Shown here: positions 1-9,176 of the stretch, in pieces
How positions within the stretch are numbered: the stretch's first letter is position 1
Layout: each line of letters begins with the position of its first letter
Assembly (NCBI GenBank): GCA_032358255.1
Contig: JAULBX010026319.1
Span: 1-49,595, forward strand
Source: Heterotrichella gracilis
Taxonomy: Eukaryota; Sar; Xanthophyceae; Tribonematales; Xanthonemataceae
Reading direction: 5' to 3'
DNA length: 49,595 bases
Program-made: the position numbers and the translations under genes
The notes under the pieces: model-generated
The model's input: the letters and a program-made list of their open reading frames with translations, nothing else
Told to the model about the DNA's origin: nothing
Database searches by the model: none

Positions 1-152
1 GCATATCTGAAAGGGGGGGGAAATGTCCCCAAAGGCACGGACCACACACGTCGTATCAAGGTGCAGCTCCCTCAGTAGCTGAACAAGCTTGGGATCAGCA
101 CCTCTCAATTCTAACACCTTCCACGCTGTGTCCCTATCTACCGATCCAACCA
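1..152 (-). mobile_element. LINE-type reverse transcriptase fragment
   Basis: Read on the minus strand from about 152 down to 1, one open frame gives MVGSVDRDTAWKVLELRGAD, followed by PKLVQLLRELHLDTTCVVRA and a G-D-I-S-P-P-F run. This is the pattern of the RT segment of non-LTR retrotransposons just before the GVRQGC block: D-x-V-x-R, a W-x-x-L helix, G-x-x-x-x-L-V-x-L-L-x-x-L, then VR-x-x-G-x-x-S-x-x-F. The frame runs off the left edge. It ends abruptly on the right at about 152, so the piece is a fragment or the element is truncated. Confidence 0.72.
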
Positions 153-316
153 TCTAATTTACTCATGAATTTTGCTTAATATGCAAGAATATATCAATTT
201 ATCAATCATCTTCTCACTATCTCCAATCCATGGATTCCTTAAAAGCAATTGTAGTCATAAGCATGAAGGGGAATGTTTTCTAAGGTGCTCTAAGGCGGTT
301 TTTCTTACTCACGCAG

Positions 317-2195
317 CCGCGACCGCACAGCGCTCCAGGCACGCCCCCTCCCCGCCCGCCCCAAGGCCGCGGGTCCAGCCCAGGGCTATACCCCACCCCC
401 GCTCATCCCAGTCGAGGTGACCCCATCGGACTACTCAACCCTACTGCTGGAGGCCACCGATGCCGCAGCTATGCTCCCCGCGGGCCTCTCAGGCGCAGAC
501 CCCTGCTCGGAGGACCTGCATGCAAAGCCCCTCATCCCCCCTGATCTACACATGGCCGCTCCAAACCAGCTCATATACCGGTGCATGGTCCCTGGTGCCC
601 CGCCCAGCCTGGTGAAGTACTCCACTGCCTACTCCGAGGACCTCCACCGGGCGCTGGCTGCGCGCCACCTGGCGCCTGAGCTGCTGCAGCCTGTGCGCAC
701 GCTGCCAGGTGGCTGGTGCGTGGTGCAGATGGAGCTGCTGGGTGCGCCATGGGTCATGCTGCATGACTTCATCCTGGCAGAAGATGAGGAGGACATCGAC
801 ACGGTAAGGGAAGCAGGGGACAGGGTAGGACTACAGGGTGAGGAAAACGGGGTAAGGAGAACAGTGGACAGGGTTAGTGAAACAAAATAAGGAGAACAGG
901 GTAAGGTAAACAGGGCAAGGGAGCAGTGGACAGGAGGCTCTTGCCCTTTTCATGCTCAATCTCTGTCCCCAGCCAGCGCCTGTTTGCTACATTTCTGTCC
1001 CTAACCAGCACACAAGACAAGCTCCATAGTATTAATTTATCACTCGACTATCGCAGCATCAATTTCTCATTTTAAATGAACCTCCTTGTGTGGATGTGGA
1101 CCAGGCGCTGGATGCTGTTGATGCGGCGCTTGCTGCAATGCATGAGGTGGAGGTGGGGGGGAAGAGGTGGGCGTGGGGTGACGCGCGGCCCAATAACGTG
1201 ATGGTTCGAAGGTATGGCATGGTGTTGGCATGCATTGCATCCGCAATTTGTGTGTTAGAGAAAATACAGGCAGCTTTTGTTACCAAGGGGACTTCAATAT
1301 TTAATGATTCGTTACTTTTATATTACTTGCATTGTGGCAAGAAAGCCAGATCAGCAATTGGCCTTGCGCAACGTTAAAGTGTTGACGACAAAATAATGCT
1401 CAAGTTGTCGGAATGGATGTGGGGCAGCTCGAGGTAGTGTGCAAATTTCACGATGTTTCAAATGATAGGTCTTTGCTTTGCAAGGCTGCACTCAGGCGCC
1501 GCTACTGTTGGCAAGGGACGTTGACTTTACAAGTGGAGCGGGGCAGTTGCAGCTAGCCAGGGGTTTAGAGTTTAGGGGTTTAGGGTTTAGGGCGGTGGTG
1601 CAGGGCAACTGGTGCATGCATGGCCTCCATGTATGTGGGAACGGTGCTGCTGCTTCATGGCCAGTACATGCCGGATGTGTGCTGAGCAGAGTGAAGTTTC
1701 AAAACTGTTCAACAACGTAACGGAAAAAATGAATCCCCAAGAAAATGCAAGAAAGGCAATGCACGAAAACACACCAGGGTTTATTTCCCTGGCTAACCCA
1801 TTCTGCTGCATCGCAGGTTGGAGGGCGGCGGGGTGGAGGTGCGCCTGATTGATCTTGATTGGTCGGGGCCTGCGGGTGTCAAAACCTACCCAGGCTGGCT
1901 CAACAGGGACATCCCTTGGCCAGATGGCGCGGAGCCACACACCCCACTGCACCAGCACCACGACACCAAACTGATGGCCGCATGTGTGGAGGTGATGATG
2001 AAACGGCGCATGCGCATCCAAGCGTACCGCTTCCGCACCCCTCCACGGGCGCTGGGCGCGTGTGGGGTGAGCAACAGCCGGTACCCGCAGCGTGCCCCCC
2101 TGGTGGGGTGCAAGGTGGTGCGCCCACACCCAGCCCTGCGTGCCCTGCGCAGGGTCTTGCCTCGAGGTGGTTTAGGGTTTCATGTTTTGCATTAA
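317..2195 (+). CDS. Kinase-like protein, 5' end uncertain, three exons
   Basis: Exons are 317-803, 1057-1211 and 1817-2195, with phases 0 and 2 matching at the two junctions (donors GTAAGG and GTATGG, acceptors CGCAG). The reading frame is open back to a pyrimidine-rich acceptor at 316, so an earlier exon with the start codon is likely. Exon 1 carries LVKYSTAYSEDLHRALAARH, resembling the kinase N-lobe region around the alphaC helix. Exon 2 has GDARPNNVMVR, in the place of the HRDxxxxN catalytic loop. Exon 3 has LIDLDWSG, in the place of the DFG metal-binding motif. The set GDxRPNN plus DxDW is known from atypical kinase-like domains of fungi and algae; substrate unknown. The C-terminal part after about 2000 is low in recognisable structure. 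No close functional partner is next to it. Confidence 0.7.
804..935 (+). repeat. GTAAGG-rich minisatellite starting at a 5' splice site
   Basis: Right after the exon 1 donor of the kinase-like gene, short units such as ACAGGGTAAGG, GGGGTAAGGAGAACAG and ACAGGGTAAGG recur about six times. Each repeats the donor sequence itself, so the intron opens with a string of potential 5' splice sites. Confidence 0.6.
918..994. repeat. Dispersed repeat, copy 1
   Basis: A roughly 75-base segment (GGGAGCAGTGGACAGGAGG, then TGCCCTTTTC, GCTCAATC, CGCCTGTT) recurs with mismatches at 22661-22735 in the same order and orientation. No coding sense is visible in either copy. Confidence 0.55.
1561..1595. repeat. 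Interstitial telomere-like TTTAGGG motif
   Basis: GGGTTTAGAGTTTAGGGG followed by TTTAGGGTTTAGGGC inside intron 2 of the kinase-like gene. TTTAGGG is the plant/algal telomere unit. Similar short runs lie in many other introns of the window, e.g. 5310-5336, 32836-32906, 41421-41460, 47745-47766 and 48023-48046. Confidence 0.7.
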
Positions 2196-2262
2196 GGGGG
2201 TTTAGGGTGCAGGGTTTTGCCTCAAGGTGGTTTAGGGTTTAGGGTTTTGCCTCAAAGTGGGG
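2153..2262. repeat. Tandem repeat with telomere-like core
   Basis: Three to four imperfect units of roughly 30 bases, each containing TTTTGCCTCAAGGTGG followed by TTTAGGGTTTAGGG. It overlaps the very end of the kinase-like reading frame (stop at 2195), so the last residues of that protein are encoded by repeat DNA. Confidence 0.6.
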
Positions 2263-2359
2263 TGTGATGAAAGGTTTCAGGGGTTAGCGGCTGCTGTTGT
2301 GGGACGAGTGGCACCTGGTTTTGCACATGTCACATTCCTAGCCAGTGGCGGTGCCATGA

Positions 2360-2685
2360 TGCTTAGCAGCTGAAGCCTCAAACAAAACTGGTGCAATGCA
2401 AACCCCGCAGGGTTGCACCGACGGCGCTCCCGACTAGCTAAAGGCGCACCACACAACCTCAACCAGCAAGACAGTATGCAACAACAAACACGGTGATGCG
2501 GCAGGCAGCAGCAGTACCTCCCGCAAGGGGCCAACGCCTGTCGCATCACCATGCTCATTGTTGCGTACTTCGGTGCTGGTTACGGTTCCGTGGTGAGTCT
2601 GGTGAGGAGCGCTGTTTGTGCTTCACTGCAGGGGTTGCATTTAATAGATCATGTTTCGGGGTTTCCGATATAGGTTTGTTTTTTC
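2360..2685. repeat. Long foldback element A
   Basis: The two halves are imperfect reverse complements of each other. The inner arms are clear: GGTGATGCGGCAGGC at about 2492-2506 pairs with GCCTGTCGCATCACC at 2536-2550. Outward, blocks such as GCAATGCA, GGCGCTC and CAACCAGC/GCTGGTTACGG continue the pairing to about 150 bases per arm. Both strands give similar short translations, as expected of a foldback. It lies between the kinase-like and reductase genes with no gene in it. It may be a MITE or a hairpin small-RNA source. Confidence 0.62.
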
Positions 2686-3149
2686 ATACTGCCCCTGCTC
2701 GCAGTGGTAGTTGTATATAGTGCATTATATGGGCCAGCTGTACAGTACTACAGAAGCATGCAGGCTGTAGTTATTGCGTTTTGCAAAATGGGCATGCAGC
2801 GTAGAATGATTAGCCTCACAATTTTACGCCTTAGACGCCTGCGCAGTATGAAATGACATCGGCTTCAAGGGTTGCTCCCTCCCCAACTGCCCTTCAAATG
2901 GCGGTCATGGTGAGGGTGTCATGGCTAGTTTTAACGCCATACATACGCATTACCCTGTGTGGGGTTGAACTTCTTGATTACCCTGGTGTTGGATTAAAGG
3001 GTATTTTTGAACGTTTCTAGCTGGTTGAAGTGACATCTGCGTAGGTAGCTTTTAGGCAGGTATTGGACAGGCTACGCATGTCGTTTTTTACCTGTTGGCA
3101 TGCGCAGTCAACCCACTGCTGCCACTGACCGTGGCACCACCCATTGAAC

Positions 3150-3303
3150 GTGTGCATTTGCAGCAATTTGCGTTGCGTGCACATTTCTGGCTGCAGGTGT
3201 ACAAGGAGAGGCAGCTTATTTCTGAGTCAGAATTAAGCTGCCTCTCCTTCTTCATCAGCAGCCCAAGATGTGCACGCAATGCAAAGTGCTGCAGTTTGCA
3301 AGC
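3150..3303. repeat. Long hairpin element B
   Basis: A compact imperfect hairpin of about 150 bases with almost no loop. Left arm blocks TTTGCAGCA, GCGTGCACAT and AAGGAGAGGCAGCTTA pair with right arm blocks TAAGCTGCCTCTCCTT, ATGTGCACGC and TGCTGCAG. The tip TTCTGAGTCAGAA closes on itself. Pairing is roughly 80 percent over about 67 bases. It could be a MITE or a primary microRNA-like hairpin; no coding sense. Confidence 0.72.
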
Positions 3304-3730
3304 GCGCACTGCTCAGAGTTGTTTCCATTGTAACCTGATCTTAGAGATCATCGGCCCGGGTCACCTGTGTGACTTTGCTAAACTCGTTCCTGGTCAGTTT
3401 GTGACATCACTGTGAAGAATTTGAGCTTTGTGTCTCCCAGTGGCCCCTAATACTACGTAAAAAAAAGGGCACTTTGTTTTTTTCATGTCTCTTTTTTATG
3501 ATTTCACAAAAAGCCCAATCGTTTCGGGTGGCATCAGTTTTGTGCTGGGTAGTTGTCAAGTTCCAAAGGTTGCAAGCGTGTCGACGTTAATCAATCTCCG
3601 CCGCCTTGTCTGGGCTTTCTATTCAACAGCAAGTGGAGCTAAACTCTTACGGAACCACCCCATGCATGCATGTAGCTGACCACCACTGTTACGGAACCCA
3701 GATCGCTTACAGCACACCGCCTCAAACCCG

Positions 3731-6700
3731 ATGGCCCACATAGCCACCGTCACTGGAGCCAGTGGCTTCGTAGCCAGCGAGCTTGTGAAGCAACTGTTGG
3801 AAAAGGGGTACAAAGTGAAGGCCACTGTGCGAAGCACATCCAACGCAGCCAAGGTGGCCCACCTCCAAAAGCTGTCAGACGCCCTCCCAGGGACGTTAGA
3901 GCTGTACGAGGCCGACCTCCTGGTCCCTGGGTCGTACGATGAGGCGGTGAAAGATGCGCACTTTGTGTTCCATGTGGCTTCTCCCTTTGTGATCGACGTA
4001 CCGGACCCAGTCAAGGACCTGATCGAGCCAGCGGTGGAAGGCACCCGCAACGTGTTCAGCAGCATCGGGAAAAACAAGGGCACCATAGAGAAGGTTATCG
4101 TCACGTCTTCAGCTGCGGGTAAGGCCCTCGAACATAGGATGTAGACGCCGTGGCTTGATATTGAACCATCGACATGTGCGGGCATGGGCAAGTGCATGCA
4201 TACCTCCCGTACCCACCCACCTACCCTGTCTGGTGGTCCACGCCGGATCGGACCTTGGCCCAAACATATGAGGCTCTTTGGAAGCCTAGCGTGCCAACTG
4301 TCGCTCAAGTTGGGCAGCTTTTCGTAGATGCGCTGTGAGGCGGTTGTGCCTGTGGTGTGCCAGGCTGGCATATGCATGCATATGTGCAATGTAGGGTCTG
4401 GGTGCATGTGCGCAAACATCACCGTATGTGCCTGAAAGTGCACTGGGCGTCTTCCGTAGACAAGCGTGGCAGTGACTTAGGTTTTGCGTCTTATACCGTA
4501 GGGCTGGACCCATGTGTGTATGGCTGCAGCGCTTGTTTGCCCCTTGTCAGAGGACCTGGAGGATCAGGCAACTGCTACAGCAATGAGCGCCTGGGTTACG
4601 CCTTTAGTTACTGAGATTCAATCCCAGGGTATTGGGGTTTTTCGTGTAGCAATTGCCTTGGGCCCTCCCCCAAGAACCCTTTAGGGTTTCCTTGTGTACC
4701 CAAGCACCCTTTGTGATTGCCACAAAGTGCCTGACACCCCTCTCGGTTTCCCCTTCCCCGTGCAGCCATCAAGGGGCCCAATGGTCACTCTCCCAAGAAT
4801 GGTACAACCTATTCCGAGGAGGATTGGAACACCAGCTCAACACTGGAGAACGGCCAAGCATATTGGGTCAGCAAGGCGAGCGCCCGGAAACCCTACACAC
4901 TGGAAACCCTTGCCACCGGAAACCCTACACACTGGAAACCCTGCAACCATGAGCCCTACACACTGGAAAGCCTACACACCGGAAACCCTACACACTGGAA
5001 ACCCTGCAACCATGAGCCTGAAAATCCTACCCTGCACACTGAGGTGGACTGGGGCACCAGCCCCATGCTGGGGAATGGGCTAGCATGCGTACCGGGTCAG
5101 CAAGGTGGGTGCTGATACCCCTGTTCCCTGGCGTCCCAAACTCTACATTTTAGACCTGAGCATTGAACTCTGTGCCCTCTGCACTGAATCCTTGACCCTA
5201 ACATGAAATCCAATCCTTGACCCTAACATGCAATCCAAGCAGGATTGAATCACCAGCTCCTCACTAGAGGGCGGCCAAGCACACAAGCCAACAAGGGGGG
5301 GAGCTGGAAAACCCTAAACCCTAACAACCCTAATTGCATTACTAGCCAATCAACCACCTGCCCACCCCGCCACTCTAACCCACCTGTATACCCAGCAGTC
5401 TAACTTACCTCCTCCACACCTCCATCGCAGACGCAAGCTGAGCAGCTAGCCTACGAGCTAGCCAAGGAGCTGGGGGTACCTCTGGCCACCATCCTGCCTG
5501 AGTATGTGCAAGGGCCGGTGCTGACCACGCGGCTGGATGGGCTGAGCGCAGGGTTTGTGAAGGTGCGCGCGGAAATTCTAGGGTAATCCTGCTGGAGTAC
5601 GTGCCTGAAGGGGTCCAGCGCAGTGTGTGTAGAAGTGGGTGATGAAACCCTATTGAAGCCCTAGGGCAACCCTAGGGCAACCCTGGCCATCATCCTGCCT
5701 GAGTATGTGCAGGGCCGGTGCTGACCACGCGCCTGGATGGGCTGAGCGCAGGGTTTGTGAAGGTGCGCGCGGAAACCCTAGCCGCAAATCCTAATGTGTC
5801 CCAATGGCTGACCACGCCCCATCACAAACCCTGCGAATTTAGGATTGGTACAGATGGCGCCAGGGTTTGTGATGGTGTGTGCAGAAATCCTAATGAACCC
5901 CTAAATGGAATCCTTCTGGCAGCCAGTTGGCAATGGTTGTGCCATGGAGTTGAGGATGCGCGGAACATGGCACGCACACAAACCCTAAAAATTCCAAACC
6001 CTGGCCCCAAAAACCTGACCATGCACACACAGCCCCTTCCTATACACCCAGAACGCGCGCCACCTACTCACCCTCATCCCTCCCATTTACCCTTGGTAGG
6101 GTTGGCTGGAGGGCAAGGCAAGCGATGAAGCCATGGTGCTGAGTGATGTGAGGGACGTGGCGAGGGCACATGTGCTGGCGGCGGAAAATCCTGCCGCTCA
6201 GGGGCGCTACCTGGTGTGCTCCACATCAACTTTCTCACCCAAGGAAATATCTGAAACACTACAGGTGAGGAAAACCTTGTGGGTCAATTTGTGGGCTTTG
6301 GTAGGGTGTTGCCTGGGTAGGTTTTTCCTGGGTTAAGGTGGTGAATGAGCGCGTGTGTGGGCGGTAGATGGCCACTTTTTTATCATCTTCGCTGGCTCGG
6401 TAGAGACCACAGCCACCTAGAGGCGCTACAGTTGCACATCTGCCCTCTCTCCCAAGGATATCTCAGAAGCACTGAAGGTTGGGTCCACAATCATTATCGC
6501 ATTGTTAGTTTGCAAATAGCTCAGCCATGGTAGCCTGGCCCATGGCTTTTGCATGGCAGGCGTAGCGCAATGGGTGCCGTGGTTGCATATGCATCAGGCA
6601 GGCGCTGACCCTGTGTACAAGTATGAGAGGCATTCCCGACCAACAGCAGCAGTTTGGGGGTATTTGGGGGGTGCTATCGCATAACCATTGCGATAACAAT

Positions 6701-7450
6701 CAAATGAATGCACATTTTCAGTTGCTGTGAAATGATTGTAGTGAAAGCGAAAGGCGAAAGGCATTCGAAAACGACGGACAGGAGCTCACTGCCATATGTG
6801 TGCTCTTGAAGGGTTTAAACGAAGGACGGCAAATGGAGACCCTTCAATGGGTTTTGCTTAGCTGCATTACAAAGAGCCACACACAACTGATGTTGTCCCC
6901 TTGTCCTCCACACAGGCGCGGTTCCCTACCTTTGACATTCCCGAGGGCAAGGACTTCCCCACAGAAGTGAAGATGGACAACTCAAAGGTGAATAGGGTGA
7001 CCCTAACCTGGGGTTTAGGGTTGAGGGTGTAGCCTTTGGTGTCCCCGTGGGTTCCTCACAAAAGTGAAGATGGGCAGGGTGGGTAAAAAACCCTGCTGTA
7101 GGGTTCAGGGTGTAGGGTTGGGTGCGGCAACAAGTCCTCATCCACACAGTAGACTACACAATTCTCTCCTTTCAATACCGGTGCAGTCAACGCCCTACTA
7201 CTGCGCTCATAATCCTAAGCACTTAATTCCACTCACAGCTGTGAAAATCGTACCTGCCAGAACTGTTACAGGCAAAAGCATGCCTACTGCACCAAAACAC
7301 CTGAATTCCATTCTCATCAATGTTTACCGACCGCAGGCCGTGACACAGCTAGGCATCCAAATCACCCCCTACAAGGAGACAATTATCGATACCGCAGCCA
7401 CCCTACTGGTACTGGGCCTGGCTCAGCCAAAATTGAAGTCCCAATTGTGA
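3731..7450 (+). CDS. Extended short-chain reductase (DFR/CCR-like), six exons
   Basis: Exons 3731-4118, 4766-4875, 5431-5562, 6100-6264, 6916-6987 and 7337-7450 join without frame breaks into 326 aa, the usual family length. Residues 8-15 TGASGFVA form the NAD(P)-binding glycine motif of the Rossmann fold. SSAA near 128-130 and YWVSK at 162-166 supply the catalytic Ser and Tyr-x-x-x-Lys. DVRDVARAHVLAAE and a KMDNSK segment follow as in dihydroflavonol 4-reductase, cinnamoyl-CoA reductase and related aldehyde reductases, which reduce a carbonyl using NADPH in the cytosol. The substrate cannot be read from sequence. Intron 2 would use a GC donor (AAG/GCGAGC); every other intron is GT-AG. Copies of exons 2 to 5 lie in the introns downstream of them, described separately. 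Confidence 0.92.
4884..5022. repeat. Tandem repeat in reductase intron 2
   Basis: A unit of about 15 bases, CACACTGGAAACCCT with variants, recurs about eight times, in places with an added GCAACCATGAG block. It begins just after the GC donor of intron 2. Confidence 0.75.
5041..5107 (+). pseudogene. Decayed copy 1 of reductase exon 2 end
   Basis: Matches source 4816-4880 with about 20 differences. It keeps the block GGGTCAGCAAGG and has a canonical GTGGGT donor, but two extra bases shift the frame and the catalytic Tyr codon has become part of TGC-GTA. It cannot replace the source exon. Confidence 0.8.
5239..5297 (+). pseudogene. Decayed copy 2 of reductase exon 2 end
   Basis: Matches AGGATTGGAACACCAGCTC of exon 2 as AGGATTGAATCACCAGCTC and continues through GGCCAAGCA and ACAAGG. 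It contains an in-frame TAG and lacks the Tyr-x-x-x-Lys codons and a GT donor. Confidence 0.75.
5682..5779 (+). pseudogene. Copy 1 of reductase exon 3 end with donor
   Basis: Close copy of 5481-5578: it runs from CTGGCC through CCTGAGTATGTGCA and GGGTTTGTGAAGGTGCGCG, so both exon end and donor are duplicated. One missing base after GTGCAGGGCC breaks the frame. The match continues into the intron (GCGCGGAAA), showing that the duplicated segment crossed the splice junction. Confidence 0.88.
5807..5895 (+). pseudogene. Copy 2 of reductase exon 3 end with donor
   Basis: A more decayed third version of the same segment: CTGACCACGC, then GGGTTTGTGATGGTGTGTGC and AGAAATCCTAATG, parallel to the source end and its donor. 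It follows copy 1 directly, so the segment was duplicated at least twice. Confidence 0.65.
6421..6477 (+). pseudogene. In-frame copy of reductase exon 4 end, possible cassette exon
   Basis: The segment copies the last part of exon 4 (GGCGCTAC to the donor). It has AG immediately before and GT immediately after, starts and ends in phase 0, and is open, encoding RRYSCTSALSPKDISEALK (19 residues) next to the source version that ends in SPKEISETLQ. Including it would insert 19 residues without a frameshift. Whether it is spliced in is not visible from DNA. Confidence 0.55.
7043..7083 (+). pseudogene. Copy of reductase exon 5 end
   Basis: GTGAAGATGG with flanking CCCC and AAA blocks repeats 6950-6990 (end of exon 5 and donor) just inside intron 5. 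It is short and decayed. Confidence 0.5.
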
Positions 7451-9176
7451 GCAGCAGTGCATCCCCAGCAACTGTCGGGGACAGATAATTAAAAGCAGGA
7501 GTTGGTGACCAAGCACGAGGAATTTGAGCTGGAATGCTGGAAGATGAGCTTCACACATAGTTTTGCGATCAGATGCAAGGGGGGTCGGTCAGGTACATGC
7601 AATTTAGCCGCACCACTCTATGAGTGTCGATTGCAGCAAAACACTGAAAGTATTTTGTGATTGGGAGCAGCACTTGCTGCATTCTGGAAAGGTGCTCTCC
7701 ACCCTATTATACTATAATAGTGCGTCAAAGTGGGTATGCATGGGACCGCAATAGGAGGGTAGAAGTGCTTAGGGGAGTTCCAAATTGAACCATCAAAATA
7801 ATGGCTGGAAACTATTGCGGGTATCCATTCGTCGATGGGGTCTTGGATCTTTGTACGGGCTGGCCAGTTTTTTATATATAGCTATAGCGCTGTAGGAAAC
7901 GTAAATGCAATGCATGCACGTGAAAGTAAAATATTCCTCACTATACCAGAGCCTCGCGGCGACGCAGTCTGCCCCTTTTTGAAGCAATCATGGGAATCGA
8001 TAATATCAGATGTGACCTGGGGTTGTTCACTGAACCAGTGACTCAGTATGTAAGTAAAACAAAATGTCACATGAGTCATGACTCCTTGACTTAAAGTGAT
8101 AGCCATTAAATTTGGCTTCAGCTGCATTCAATGCACTTGCAAATTTATTGTGGATTCAACTTACAGACTCTGAGTCTAGTCAAGCTCGCCTCAGGTCATC
8201 GAGCATTTACTCAGTCTGAGCAAACCCTTCACCCTTTAAGTTGAGAGGTCTCAGGGTTGATCATCTTAGTAAGCGATTCAACCTCCAGTGGATGGTGACA
8301 TGTAAACAACGTTGTTAGCTGTTAACCGTCAATTGCCATGGCATGTTGCATGGTCATCATTGACTCCAAGTCCGACAAAGTCTGGTAATTTAAATGCAAG
8401 CATTGTTGCAGCACCTTCATGATCATGGCCTCCATGGATGCCTGGCGCAGCTGCGTCAATCAAACGGCATTGCGACTTCTGCACACAGTGTCCAAACTTT
8501 GCGTCTAACTCAATTGAAGAATGGCATTGCCCAAATTTCAAAGTTTAATGTAAACCACATGCTTTCAGTTTGAATATGCTTTCCGAAAGTCAGAACATTG
8601 CTTACTAAGAAATAATTTGCTGCCTCTGCGGTTGACAAGAGGCTTAGCTGATCAAGCCTCGTGTCATCGATTGACATTCATATGGCCCAACGGTTGCTGA
8701 TCATGAACTGGAAACTTTAAAATTGATCCCTCACAAGTTAGAGAACAACACGGGGTTTGGCGGGGCTTGAACATATACTCTACACCTGCATGCCGCCTGC
8801 CATTCGATATTCCATACAGAGTATAATCACGGCCTGAGCCAACGGTGCATATCAAACCCTACACGTGACCATAAAATGCCCTGCCATTTCTTGCCGAATC
8901 TCACCCTAAGTGCATGCAAACCCTGCCCATGGTTTTGCACTGCTCCATCAAACCCTAAAACCCTCTAGGGCACCTGCCAGGGCGGAGTCGCCAGACCCCG
9001 TTCCGAACCCTGGTTAGGGTCATCTGCTGCACCTGACCCCTTTTCCCAAACCCCAACCCCAACCCTATCACACCCAAACTCTGCAGGTAGACGCCTCAGC
9101 AATCCACATTTAGGGTTCTGACACCCACACCAAAATCCTACTCAAAGCCGGTGCATGAGGAGTCTTCACGGTGATT
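7451..9176. other. Convergent intergenic region, no gene seen
   Basis: Lies between the 3' ends of the reductase (+) and PQ-loop (-) genes. A TGTAA at 8049-8053 (+) could serve the reductase. The part 8930-9140 is rich in CCCTAAA-like motifs. No open frame with family resemblance was found on either strand. Confidence 0.5.

Larger units (their letters stand above)
2196..3730. other. Intergenic region with two foldbacks
   Basis: Apart from the tandem repeat at its left edge and the foldback elements at 2360-2685 and 3150-3303, I see no gene here. The segment 3304-3730 should hold the promoter and 5' leader of the downstream reductase gene; I see no convincing TATA box. Confidence 0.5.

Noticed and set aside
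172-420. Plus-strand open frame at the left as a separate small gene
   Set aside because: It has no domain and is crossed by the acceptor of the kinase-like exon in another frame.
5041-5107. Second copy of reductase exon 2 as the true exon, since it has the better donor
   Set aside because: It is frameshifted and lacks the catalytic Tyr and Lys; only the first copy keeps phase and motif.
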